DNA of 64,000 nt from Bacillota bacterium (GTDB lineage Bacteria; Bacillota; Clostridia; UBA1381; UMGS1253), in the NCBI GenBank assembly GCA_022706785.1, contig JAKJBW010000004.1, positions 1-64,000 on the forward strand. Direction: 5' to 3'. The notes under the pieces were generated by a model that saw nothing but the letters and a program-made list of their open reading frames with translations, had not been told where the DNA came from and did not search any database. Positions 17,396 through 25,047 of this stretch are shown in pieces (within the stretch, counting starts at the first letter, position 1; every line of letters begins with the position of its first letter). A program made the position numbers and the translations under genes.

Positions 17396-19282
17396 ATGAT
17401 GATTTGTAAACACTGTTCATTTGAAAACGAAGACGGTGAAAAGGTCTGTAAGGCCTGCGGAGAACCATTAGAGCAGGATTTACAACAGCCTGATGCTGCT
17501 GCCGGATCTTCGGAGGAAACGTCAATAGAGCAAATGGCTACGGATGATGCGGACATACAGGATGTGCGGGATGAAGAGCTGCCCGTATTTACCGAGGCCG
17601 GTATGCCTGACGGGGAAGACGCGCAACCCGAAGAAGCGGAGGACGATGCGGCTTTTTTTGATGAAAAGCCTGACAATGAAAGCAAAAAGAGGCCTTTCTT
17701 TTTTGCTTTTTCCGGCATCATTGCGCTTGCCGCGATTTGCCTTGGCATGTGGCTCTTGTTCACAGGCATATTTGCGCCCAAGTATGAGCTTCCCGTCGAC
17801 CGTTCGAAGTTTGATCTTCTCTATATCAAAGACGATATGCTCTACGCCAAGCCCATCTCAAAGGCAGTCCGCCAGCTTTCAGACGCCATGTCGGCCAGTT
17901 CCGAGTATCCCGTTATGTCGGACAGTGGTACCATTGTTCAGTCCAAGGACGGGAAAACCACTTATTTCCTGGAAAATTACGATTCGGAAACCATGCAGGG
18001 TTCTCTGTTTGTAAGCTACAACAATAAAGATAAGGTTCATATTGCGGACGGTGTTATCCAGGGCTTTACCGTGTCGCCCGACGGAAAGTCTGTGCTCTAT
18101 CTGACAAACGCTGACCTTGAACAAGGCAGCGGAACGCTCAACTTTTACAAAAAAGGCGGACAGGTGCAGGTGCTGGCGGAAAAATCGGCCTATAATGTAT
18201 ATCTGTTTGCCGACGACAGCAAAGCCGTGGGCTATATTGACAATTACGACAATGCATCCTATTCCGGTGAACTCTACTATATGCCTGTCGACGGACAGGC
18301 GGTAAAGGTAGACGACGGCGTGGTCATTTTAAAGAAGCTTTCTTCCAAACGTGAGATCATCTATCTTAAAGACATGAATATGCAAGACTATACCTGTGAT
18401 CTTTACTGCTGGAGCAGCGTTGGCGGGTCCGAGCTTATTGTGGAGGATATCAACCAGAACTATATGAATGTATCTCCGTTCTCCGCCAAGACAATATACC
18501 TTAAAACGCCGGACAATATTACCTTGGATTTTGTGACCAAAGTGCCAAACAAGCCCGCGCAAATCATCATGTCGGGACTTATGGGCTTTTTCTCCTACGA
18601 TATCGAAAACGGCAACTACTTGCTGGCTAAAGCGCCTGAGGACGACAGCAGAACACCCGATATGTATCTGAATAAAAAAGGCAGGGAGCCTGTCAAGATA
18701 GCGGAAAAATTTGTTGCCCAGCAGCACGGCAAGGCATCGCTGGATTACAGCAGAGTTGTATACCTGAATGAATATGATCAGGCAACCAATAGGGGCAAGC
18801 TGCATGTGAGGACCAATTGGTTCGGACTGATAAAAGACAGAGTTATAGCGGAAAATGTGTTTGTGTTTGCCCTGACGCCTGATGCTAAAACGATTGCCTA
18901 TCTGGCAGACACCGATGAAAAGGGCGCAGGTTCGCTGTATGTATACAGAGGGGGAAAGAGCCAGCATATTGCCGACGGTTTAATGTATCAGGATTTCATC
19001 CTCTCGCAGAACGGGAAAGCGATTTTCTATATGACCGACATTGACGCGCAAACCAATACAGGCAACCTTTATATGATAAGGACTTACGGCGGCGGCCCTA
19101 TGCAGATAGACAGCGGTGTGTACAGTGATTTTTACAGCAGAAGCGACAAAAACATTATTTATATGAAGAATTATGATTCTGAAACGCAAAAAAGCGATCT
19201 GTATATGTGGAAGGGCTTCGGCGATCCGGAGCAGCTTGACACAGGCGTAGGGGCTTTGCTGTTTGAGACGAAAATACAGTAG
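17396..19282 (+). CDS. Zinc-ribbon, single-pass membrane protein with repeated propeller-like domain
   Basis: The 628-residue protein is not a named family. It starts with a zinc ribbon (CKHC at residues 4-7 and CKAC at 18-21), then an acidic linker to about residue 95, one membrane helix (IIALAAICLGMWLLFTGIF), and an outside region of about 500 residues. That region contains some eight imperfect repeats of roughly 50-60 residues, each with a YLxDxD...GxLYxYxxGG...IADGV pattern, as in TolB/WD-like beta-propellers. By topology the ribbon is in the cytoplasm and the propeller outside. Starts at 17393 (GTG), 17396 and 17399 are all possible; GAGAGGAAG precedes them. It has its own promoter and a strong terminator. 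A sensor or surface role is only a guess. Confidence 0.8.
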   Translation: MMICKHCSFENEDGEKVCKACGEPLEQDLQQPDAAAGSSEETSIEQMATDDADIQDVRDEELPVFTEAGMPDGEDAQPEEAEDDAAFFDEKPDNESKKRPFFFAFSGIIALAAICLGMWLLFTGIFAPKYELPVDRSKFDLLYIKDDMLYAKPISKAVRQLSDAMSASSEYPVMSDSGTIVQSKDGKTTYFLENYDSETMQGSLFVSYNNKDKVHIADGVIQGFTVSPDGKSVLYLTNADLEQGSGTLNFYKKGGQVQVLAEKSAYNVYLFADDSKAVGYIDNYDNASYSGELYYMPVDGQAVKVDDGVVILKKLSSKREIIYLKDMNMQDYTCDLYCWSSVGGSELIVEDINQNYMNVSPFSAKTIYLKTPDNITLDFVTKVPNKPAQIIMSGLMGFFSYDIENGNYLLAKAPEDDSRTPDMYLNKKGREPVKIAEKFVAQQHGKASLDYSRVVYLNEYDQATNRGKLHVRTNWFGLIKDRVIAENVFVFALTPDAKTIAYLADTDEKGAGSLYVYRGGKSQHIADGLMYQDFILSQNGKAIFYMTDIDAQTNTGNLYMIRTYGGGPMQIDSGVYSDFYSRSDKNIIYMKNYDSETQKSDLYMWKGFGDPEQLDTGVGALLFETKIQ

Positions 19283-19323
19283 GCTGGCCGATTTTCAGGC
19301 ATTTTGTCAATTGTCCTGACTTA

Positions 19324-19367
19324 ACATACAAATATCCCGCAGCCAAGGCTGCGGGATATTTGTATGT
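19324..19367. terminator. Bidirectional terminator with a 21-bp perfect stem
   Basis: Arms 19324-19344 and 19347-19367 are exactly complementary over 21 bp with a 2-nt loop; the core is ATATCCCGCAGCC. It lies between the zinc-ribbon gene and the convergent XRE gene and has A/T-rich ends on both sides. Confidence 0.82.
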
Positions 19368-19431
19368 GTGTTATAGAAACATCACTTATTCAAAGCTTTC
19401 CATATGGTCATACGGATTAGACCTCTCAATT

Positions 19432-19827
19432 TTATTGGTTCATTGATTTTTTCAATTGTTTATCCAATAAAAATTGATAATAATCGTGGATATCACGGCG
19501 GCCTTCTTCCTGCAACTGTGAAATGTCAAGAAGATTTTGGTTTTTGTATAATAAACCGTCCTCTTTCACCTTGAATTTCCTGCTGGCGCTCCTGCCTATA
19601 ATGTAATCGACCGTCACATTATAGAAATCGCTCAATGCAATCAGGGTTTGATAATCGGGAATCCTTTTGCCTGTTTCCCAATAACACACACACGGCCGGG
19701 TTACTTTAAACAGATTAGCGATTACCTGTTGCGAAATTCCCTTTTCCTTACGCAATTCCTTGAGCCTTTTTCCGAGCGAGTAGCACGTATCATACCCATT
19801 ACCTGCATTTTCACTGCCGATGGGCAT
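19432..19827 (-). CDS. XRE-family transcriptional regulator
   Basis: The 131-residue protein has an N-terminal Cro/C1-type helix-turn-helix, LGKRLKELRKEKGISQQVIA followed by LFKVTRPCVCYWETGKRIPD and LIALSDFYNVTVDYIIGR, at residues 18-78. The C-terminal 50 residues are of unknown function. Start ATG 19827 follows GGGAAGGTG. Its promoter contains a TTGCAA-n5-TTGCAA dyad, which suggests autoregulation. It is convergent with the zinc-ribbon gene and divergent from metK, so control of metK is conceivable but not shown. Confidence 0.88.
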   Translation of the reverse strand: MPIGSENAGNGYDTCYSLGKRLKELRKEKGISQQVIANLFKVTRPCVCYWETGKRIPDYQTLIALSDFYNVTVDYIIGRSASRKFKVKEDGLLYKNQNLLDISQLQEEGRRDIHDYYQFLLDKQLKKSMNQ

Positions 19828-19875
19828 TTCTGTTTCACCTTCCCTTCATATTCAAAACGGATAACATATGCCTTA

Positions 19876-19904
19876 ATATTAGCATATTTGCAAAACAATT
19901 GCAA
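19876..19904 (-). promoter_or_regulatory. Promoter of the XRE gene with overlapping dyad operator
   Basis: Minus-strand -35 TTGCAA (19904-19899), 17-nt spacer, -10 TAATAT (19881-19876) preceded by TGC. TTGCAA at 19888-19893 and 19899-19904 form a dyad with 5-nt spacing over the -35 and spacer, a plausible autoregulatory operator. The rest of the gap to 20071 shows no gene. Confidence 0.6.
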
Positions 19905-20071
19905 GATTTTTACCGGCCATATATAAAAAAATCGGACTTTTGCATGGAAAGTGTTTTATCACACAGATAAACGGGCTTTTATGACAGGTTGTGCCGTCGG
20001 CTTTTTTTGTGCCAATATGTCTTATTTTGTAGATATTTAAAAATCTTTTGTAATGTGTATGGCTTAAACAA

Positions 20072-20100
20072 TTGATTTTTCCGCCTGATTGTTATATACT
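20072..20100 (+). promoter_or_regulatory. Promoter of metK
   Basis: -35 TTGATT (20072-20077), 17-nt spacer, -10 TATACT (20095-20100). The transcript would carry a leader of about 98 bases. Confidence 0.65.
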
Positions 20101-20131
20101 GTTTTATGTAGGCTTGAATTCAGCAATAATG

Positions 20132-20183
20132 TGAAGGTGACAGCCCTGTAGTATGGGGGGTATAAAAGCCTTCAATATTACCC
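20132..20183 (+). promoter_or_regulatory. Structured metK leader, possible pseudoknot riboswitch of unknown class
   Basis: TGAAGG (20132-20137) pairs with CCTTCA (20169-20174). Inside and across this stem GGGTA (20158-20162) can pair with TACCC (20179-20183), and CAGCCC (20141-20146) can pair with part of GGGGGG (20155-20160), so an H-type pseudoknot is possible. The element ends eight bases before AAGGAG of metK, well placed to control translation. I do not recognise any SAM riboswitch class here. Confidence 0.4.
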
Positions 20184-20204
20184 TATAACAAAGGAGATGG
20201 CACT

Positions 20205-21395
20205 ATGTCAAGGAAGCTTTTTACATCTGAATCTGTAACCGAAGGACATCCTGATAAAATATGTGATTTGATATCCGACGCCATTCTTGATGATATTATT
20301 GCCAAGGACCCGGGGGCTCGTGTTGCCTGCGAGGTGACGGCGACAACCGGCCTGATTATGGTTGTGGGTGAGATCAGTACGTCTACCTATGTGGATATAC
20401 AGCAGGTGGTGCGCCAAACGGTCAGGGAGATAGGCTACGACAGGGCGAAATTCGGCTTTGACTGCGATACCTGTGCGGTGATCACTGCACTTGACGAGCA
20501 GTCTCCCGATATCGCCATGGGTGTTAACGAGTCGCTTGAAATGAAGCAGCACCTTTCAGATGATGAGGACGCCGGGCGCAACGGGGCAGGGGATCAGGGA
20601 ATGATGTTTGGATTTGCCTGCAATGAGACGCCTGTGCTTATGCCTATGCCTATCTATCTTGCGCACAAGATGGCCCTGCGCCTGACACAGGTGCGCAAGG
20701 AAGGGCTCCTGTCTTACTTGCGTCCGGACGGCAAAACACAGGTTACTGTAGAGTATGAAAATGACAAGCCTGTAAGGATCGACACTGTGGTGGTGTCAAG
20801 CCAGCATGACGCGGAGGTTTCATTAGACGTTATACGCCGTGATGTTATTGCCAATGTGGTACTGCCGGTTTTGCCTCCTGAGCTTGTGGATACGGATACA
20901 AAGTTTTTTATTAATCCCACGGGCCGGTTTGTTGTCGGAGGGCCGCAGGGGGATTCCGGGCATACGGGCCGGAAAATTATTGTGGACACTTACGGCGGGT
21001 ATTCGCGTCACGGCGGCGGCGCTTTTTCGGGCAAGGATCCGACAAAGGTAGACAGGAGCGCGGCGTATGCGGCGCGGTATGTGGCTAAAAATATAGTGGC
21101 TGCCGGGCTGGCCGACAAGTGCGAGCTCCAGATTGCTTATGCTATTGGTGTGGCAAAGCCTGTCTCGGTTATGGTGGACACTTTCGGAACCGCTAAAATA
21201 GACGAAGCTGAAATTCTAAAGCTGGTAGAGCGCAATTTCGACTTGAGGCCCGCCGCGATTATCAAAAACCTGGATTTGAGAAAGCCGATTTATAAAAAGA
21301 CCGCGGCTTACGGACATCTGGGAAGGGAAGACTTAGAGCTGCCATGGGAAAGGACGGACAAGGCCGCCGCGTTAAGAGCGCAGGCCGGGCTGTAA
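20205..21395 (+). CDS. metK: S-adenosylmethionine synthase
   Basis: The 396-residue enzyme makes S-adenosylmethionine from methionine and ATP in the cytoplasm. Signatures: [20 protein letters not shown] at the N-terminus, [10 protein letters not shown] (ATP-binding loop), and [20 protein letters not shown] with the catalytic lysine. The length matches the bacterial family. AAGGAG lies before the ATG at 20205, after an unusual structured leader. The hydrogenase accessory genes follow 66 bases downstream in the same direction with no terminator, so metK may lead that operon. S-adenosylmethionine feeds radical SAM enzymes, including those that build the hydrogenase H-cluster. Confidence 0.97.
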   Translation: MSRKLFTSESVTEGHPDKICDLISDAILDDIIAKDPGARVACEVTATTGLIMVVGEISTSTYVDIQQVVRQTVREIGYDRAKFGFDCDTCAVITALDEQSPDIAMGVNESLEMKQHLSDDEDAGRNGAGDQGMMFGFACNETPVLMPMPIYLAHKMALRLTQVRKEGLLSYLRPDGKTQVTVEYENDKPVRIDTVVVSSQHDAEVSLDVIRRDVIANVVLPVLPPELVDTDTKFFINPTGRFVVGGPQGDSGHTGRKIIVDTYGGYSRHGGGAFSGKDPTKVDRSAAYAARYVAKNIVAAGLADKCELQIAYAIGVAKPVSVMVDTFGTAKIDEAEILKLVERNFDLRPAAIIKNLDLRKPIYKKTAAYGHLGREDLELPWERTDKAAALRAQAGL

Positions 21396-21461
21396 GTCCT
21401 GCGTTTGCCTATACGCTGTCATAATTAAATTTGCGCTTCAAGCGGATTAGGAGGAAATCTG

Positions 21462-21806
21462 ATGGTATTATCCCAGGTAAAAGAGATTTTAAACGCGCAG
21501 GTTATAGCGGGGGAGCAGTTTATTGGATGTGAAGTATGCACGGCCTGCGGGAGCGATCTCATGAGCGACGTTTTGGCATTTGTCAAGGAGCAGGGGATAC
21601 TGCTTACCGGGCTTGTGAATGCACAGGTTGTTCGCACAGCGGAAATGATGGATATTAAGGTGATTGTTTTTGTACGCGGCAAGGTACCCAATGATGAAAT
21701 GGTACGAATGGCGATACAGAAGGAAATGGTGCTTATGTCCACCGGCTTTCCGATGTACATAGCCTGCGGCAAGCTCTATAACGCAGGCCTTATACCGGGC
21801 GAATAA
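21462..21806 (+). CDS. DRTGG-domain-like protein, hydrogenase-cluster type
   Basis: A small protein of 114 residues resembling the DRTGG domain proteins found with Clostridial [FeFe]-hydrogenase genes. It has an alternating alpha/beta pattern, TGLVNAQVVRTAEMMDIKVI followed by VFVRGKVPNDEMVRMA, and three cysteines, two of them in EVCTACGSD. No enzyme motif is evident. AGGAGG precedes the ATG at 21462. A related gene is found at 23696, so the cluster has two DRTGG-like genes on either side of an ATPase and a hydrogenase-like protein. A ligand-sensing role is plausible from use of this domain in phosphotransacetylases, but not shown. Confidence 0.8.
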   Translation: MVLSQVKEILNAQVIAGEQFIGCEVCTACGSDLMSDVLAFVKEQGILLTGLVNAQVVRTAEMMDIKVIVFVRGKVPNDEMVRMAIQKEMVLMSTGFPMYIACGKLYNAGLIPGE

Positions 21807-21827
21807 GCCGGGGATGGAGGCGTTTTT

Positions 21828-22289
21828 ATGAGTGATGTGATCAGGCTGCACTTTGATGTGGCAGGGGATAATCTTACCGAAGCGGGCGCGGCGGCGGGCA
21901 GTGTGAAAAAGGTACTTCACCAGCTCGGCGTTGATCCGGCAGTTATCAGAAGGGTTGCGGTTGCCATGTATGAGGGCGAGATCAATATGGTAATCCATGC
22001 CGACGGCGGAACGGCCGACGTTGAGATAACACCGGAATATATTAAGGTTGTACTCACAGACAGCGGCCCGGGCATAAAAGACATTGACCTTGCTATGACG
22101 GCGGGGTATTCCACGGCCACTAAGCGGGTAAGGGAGATGGGTTTTGGCGCCGGTATGGGACTGCCGAATATGAGAAGTTACAGCGATGAAATGAATATAA
22201 CATCAGAAGTTGGCGTAGGAACAACAGTAGAAATTTTGATTTACACAGGTAAAGACCGCTCGCCTGTTAATATGGCGGCGGAGGCATAG
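21828..22289 (+). CDS. Anti-sigma-factor-like ATP-binding protein (HATPase_c, RsbW/SpoIIAB type)
   Basis: A 153-residue GHKL-fold protein. The N-box region is AVAMYEGEINMVIHADGG, the G1 box is LTDSGPGIKDIDLA, and the G2 box is MGFGAGMGLPNMRSYSD, so the ATP site looks complete. It lacks the phosphoacceptor His domain of a sensor kinase, and its size fits serine kinases that bind sigma factors or anti-anti-sigma proteins. No STAS partner or sigma factor is encoded nearby. GGAGG is seven bases before the ATG at 21828. It lies between a DRTGG protein and a hydrogenase-like ferredoxin, which suggests a regulatory task tied to hydrogenase expression or assembly. Confidence 0.85.
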   Translation: MSDVIRLHFDVAGDNLTEAGAAAGSVKKVLHQLGVDPAVIRRVAVAMYEGEINMVIHADGGTADVEITPEYIKVVLTDSGPGIKDIDLAMTAGYSTATKRVREMGFGAGMGLPNMRSYSDEMNITSEVGVGTTVEILIYTGKDRSPVNMAAEA

Positions 22290-22308
22290 CTGAAAGCGGG
22301 TGAGCAAA

Positions 22309-23625
22309 ATGGAAAGGAACTACTTTCATTCGGTCATGCTTGATCGGGATAAATGCATGGGCTGCATCAACTGCATAAAGCGGTGTCCGACAGAGGCGAT
22401 CCGCGTGCGGCATGGCAAGGCTAAAATCATTAAAGAAAGATGTATTGATTGCGGCGAATGTATCCGAGTATGTCCGTATCACGCCAAAAAGGCGGTGACC
22501 GATCCTTTTGACAGGATTTACGCATATGCATACAAAATAGCCCTGCCGGCGCCTACACTGTACGGACAGTTTAATAATATCGAGGACATCAACATTGTTC
22601 TTAACGGATTAAAGCACATCGGCTTTGACGATGTGTTTGAGGTCGCGCGTGCGGCCGAGATCGTGACGGCTGCGTCTGTTGACATGATAAGCCAGGGCAA
22701 GCTTGTGATGCCCATCATATCGTCTGCGTGTCCTGCGGTTGTGCGGCTTATCCGGGTCCGGTTCCCCAACCTCATAAAGCATGTGCTCCCCATTCTGTCA
22801 CCTATGGATGTGGCGGCAAAGCTCGCAAAAAAAGAGGCGGCCCAAAAAACAGGACTTGCCCCGGAAAAGATTGGGGTGTTTTTTATTTCGCCCTGTGCCG
22901 CCAAGGTAACCGTTATGCGGGATCCGTTAGGGCAGGAAAAGTCCGAGGTGGACGGCGTCATTGCCATGAACGACATCTATATGAAGCTGGCGCCCATTAT
23001 AGGCAAAATAAAGCCTGAGGAAAATCTGGTGAAAGCCAGCCTTAAGGGTGTGGGCTGGGCAAACAGCGGCGGTGAATCCTTAGCGCTCGGAAAAGACGAG
23101 TATATTGCGGTTGACGGTATTGATAACGTGATCAAGGTGTTGGAGGAGCTTGAGGACGAGCAGCTTACCGACATTAAATTTGTGGAAGCATCCGCCTGTG
23201 TGGGCGGATGCGTGGGAGGGCCGCTTGCGGTCGAAAACGGGTTTGTGGCGGAGACCAGGATCAAAAGGCTGATGAAAAATCTTGGGCCGGATAATACACA
23301 GTCCGAAATCCCTGAAGTGGCGCTGGCAGACGTTTTGTGGAGCAGTAAGCTGGAGTATACTCCTGTAATGAAGTTAGACGACGATATGCTCACCGCTATG
23401 AGAAAGATGGAGCAGCTTGAGCGCCTTGCCGAGGATTTGCCCAAGCTTGATTGCGGCTCATGCGGCGCGCCGACATGCAAAGCGCTGGCTGAAGATATTG
23501 TGCGGGGCTTTGGCCGTGAGATCGACTGTATTTACAAGCTGCGTGAGCGGATACGCAAGCTTGCCAATGAGATGGTGGATTTAGAGGAAAATCTGATTGC
23601 ATTCAGACAGGATGAGCAGGAATAA
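22309..23625 (+). CDS. Divergent [FeFe]-hydrogenase-like iron-sulfur protein
   Basis: About 438 residues. Two [4Fe-4S] ferredoxin motifs come first (CMGCINCIKRCP and CIDCGECIRVCP), then an H-cluster-domain region, then a C-terminal CGSCGAPTC motif as in the PF04060-type Fe-S domain. The three H-cluster motifs are altered: SSACPAVV in place of TSCxPxW, SPCAAKV in place of MPCxxKxxE, and SACVGGCVGG in place of MACxGGCxxGGG. The four cysteines that hold the cluster remain, while surrounding catalytic residues differ. This matches putative sensory or non-catalytic hydrogenase homologues. ATG 22309 is chosen over GTG 22300 because GGGTGA precedes it; both are in frame. Confidence 0.85.
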   Translation: MERNYFHSVMLDRDKCMGCINCIKRCPTEAIRVRHGKAKIIKERCIDCGECIRVCPYHAKKAVTDPFDRIYAYAYKIALPAPTLYGQFNNIEDINIVLNGLKHIGFDDVFEVARAAEIVTAASVDMISQGKLVMPIISSACPAVVRLIRVRFPNLIKHVLPILSPMDVAAKLAKKEAAQKTGLAPEKIGVFFISPCAAKVTVMRDPLGQEKSEVDGVIAMNDIYMKLAPIIGKIKPEENLVKASLKGVGWANSGGESLALGKDEYIAVDGIDNVIKVLEELEDEQLTDIKFVEASACVGGCVGGPLAVENGFVAETRIKRLMKNLGPDNTQSEIPEVALADVLWSSKLEYTPVMKLDDDMLTAMRKMEQLERLAEDLPKLDCGSCGAPTCKALAEDIVRGFGREIDCIYKLRERIRKLANEMVDLEENLIAFRQDEQE

Positions 23626-23695
23626 GTAAGCCGATATGCTTTAGCGGTATAAAGTATGGTGCTTTCTTTTGTGAGAAGGGAATGAATTTAGAACT

Positions 23696-24031
23696 ATGAA
23701 GGTAGATAAACTTGCCGATGAACTGGGGCTTAAGCTTCTTGTGGGCAAAAGCGGGCTTGCAAACGAGGTAACAGGCTGCTATATATGCGATCTGCTGAGC
23801 TATGTCATGGGCCGGGCGTCTAAGGGGGATGCTTGGATTACGGTGCAGACCAATATTAATGTGATTGCGGTGGCTGTGCTTACCGAGGTGGGGTGCGTTA
23901 TCGTGCCTGAGGACATTGAAGTGGATGAAAAAACGCTTGCCAAGGCTGAGCTTGAAGGAATAGCGGTCCTGTCTTCATCCCGTAGCGCCTATGAGCTGGC
24001 GTGTGCCATAAAAGCGCTTATATCGGTGTAG
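23696..24031 (+). CDS. Second DRTGG-domain-like protein of the hydrogenase cluster
   Basis: A 111-residue protein related in layout to the gene at 21462. It begins MKVDKLADELGLKLLVGKSG, has TGCYICDLLSYVMGRASKGD, and ends with AVLSSSRSAYELACAIKALI. The alternating strand and helix pattern and the cluster context support the DRTGG-like call. There is no clear strong ribosome binding site (AAGGGAATG lies somewhat far from the ATG). It precedes the PHP gene by 25 bases. Function unknown; a regulatory ligand-binding role is inferred. Confidence 0.78.
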   Translation: MKVDKLADELGLKLLVGKSGLANEVTGCYICDLLSYVMGRASKGDAWITVQTNINVIAVAVLTEVGCVIVPEDIEVDEKTLAKAELEGIAVLSSSRSAYELACAIKALISV

Positions 24032-24056
24032 GCTGCAAAAGAAGGGGTGTGGACGG

Positions 24057-24791
24057 GTGAAATATTTTTATGATCTGCATATTCATTCCTGTCTGTCGCC
24101 ATGCGGGGATGCGGATATGACGCCTAACAATATCGTGAATATGTCCCGTCTCAAAGGCCTTGACATTATTGCGGTAACTGACCACAACAGCGCCGGTAAT
24201 GTCGCAGCGGTCATGACATGCGGGCAGCAGGCGGGGGTGCTGGTCGTGCCCGGGATGGAGATAGAAACCTCTGAGGAAGTGCATGTTCTGGCGTTTTTTC
24301 CTTCGCTTGACAAATGCCTGCAAATGGATTCGATGATAACTGCCGCCATGCCGCAGCTTGAAAACAGGGAAGAGATATTCGGTGCGCAGCACCTTCTAAA
24401 TGAGCGTGATGAGTATGTGGGCTCTGTTTCGCGCATGCTGGTTACGGCCGGCAAGCTGTCTATAGAAGAGGTTGCGCGTCACGCGCAAATACTCGGAGGG
24501 GTCACCGTGCCGGCGCATGTTGACAGAAGCTCCTACAGCGTGTTGTCCAATCTGGGCTTCATACCGCCCGAACCGGGATTTACCTGTGTGGAGATTTCTA
24601 AAAACACAGACCGTGACCACGCTATACGAAGATATCCTTTTCTTTCGGATTACCACATCTTATCTTCATCAGATGCGCATTATCTGGCCGATATATCCGA
24701 GCCGCAGCAAACGCTTGATTTGCCGCAGCTGTCTGCCGAGGCTGTTGTTTCGTTTCTTAAAACCCACAGAACAGGCATAAACGATATATAG
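24057..24791 (+). CDS. PHP-domain metal-dependent phosphoesterase
   Basis: The 244-residue protein has the PHP motif I DLHIHSCLSPCGD, motif II AVTDHNSAGNV, VVPGMEIETSEEVHVLAF (motif III with conserved Glu and His) and SSDAHYLADI near the C-terminus. These supply the usual metal-binding His and Asp set. PHP proteins of this size hydrolyse phosphodiesters or phosphomonoesters, and one is regularly found in Clostridial hydrogenase clusters, where its substrate is not known. It starts at GTG 24057 with GGGGTG upstream. A terminator follows about 110 bases later. Confidence 0.88.
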   Translation: MKYFYDLHIHSCLSPCGDADMTPNNIVNMSRLKGLDIIAVTDHNSAGNVAAVMTCGQQAGVLVVPGMEIETSEEVHVLAFFPSLDKCLQMDSMITAAMPQLENREEIFGAQHLLNERDEYVGSVSRMLVTAGKLSIEEVARHAQILGGVTVPAHVDRSSYSVLSNLGFIPPEPGFTCVEISKNTDRDHAIRRYPFLSDYHILSSSDAHYLADISEPQQTLDLPQLSAEAVVSFLKTHRTGINDI

Positions 24792-24887
24792 CCTTGTGCT
24801 ACTAAAAAACAGATAAAATTTTCAGCAAATATTCTCTATAATTCGTCAAAAAAGTTTGCTTTAACTATAGCTTTTCTAATGATAATG

Positions 24888-24896
24888 TGATATACT
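24888..24896 (+). promoter_or_regulatory. Candidate extended -10 promoter before the hydrogenase operon
   Basis: TGATATACT (24888-24896) is a TGn-TATACT extended -10 box; no good -35 was found. It lies just upstream of a terminator hairpin and 41 bases upstream of the Rex-type site, so its pairing with the hyd genes is uncertain. Confidence 0.35.
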
Positions 24897-24901
24897 ATTT
24901 G

Positions 24902-24925
24902 ACGGTGCTTTGAGCATCGTTTTTT
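24902..24925 (+). terminator. Intrinsic terminator between the metK-PHP block and hydC
   Basis: ACGGTGC (24902-24908) pairs with GCATCGT (24914-24920), one G-U, followed by six T. It should separate the accessory block from the hydrogenase operon. Confidence 0.7.
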
Positions 24926-24936
24926 CGCGCGCATCA

Positions 24937-24954
24937 TTGTTAAAGCCTTAACAA
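24937..24954 (+). promoter_or_regulatory. Rex-type redox operator upstream of hydC
   Basis: TTGTTAAAGCCTTAACAA is a perfect 18-bp dyad (TTGTTAA-n4-TTAACAA) that equals the Rex consensus of Firmicutes. Rex senses NADH/NAD+ and represses fermentation and hydrogenase genes when NADH is low. The site is 94 bases before the hydC start. No rex gene is in the window. Confidence 0.85.
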
Positions 24955-24970
24955 ACTTTTGCGTGCCGAA

Positions 24971-25006
24971 CTAAGGCTATTTTTGTTGGTATGTCACAAG
25001 CCTTAG
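24971..25006 (+). other. Inverted repeat in the hydC leader
   Basis: CTAAGGCT (24971-24978) and AGCCTTAG (24999-25006) are exact complements with a 20-nt loop, between the Rex-type site and the hydC ribosome binding site. Role unknown. Confidence 0.4.
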
Positions 25007-25047
25007 CCCGTGAGAAGCGTTATAAAATTATCTTAGGAGGACCGCAG

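Noticed and set aside
20101-20204. SAM-I (S-box) riboswitch ahead of metK
   Set aside because: None of the conserved S-box segments was found and the leader is too short for its four-helix core with a terminator. Reported only as an unknown structured leader.
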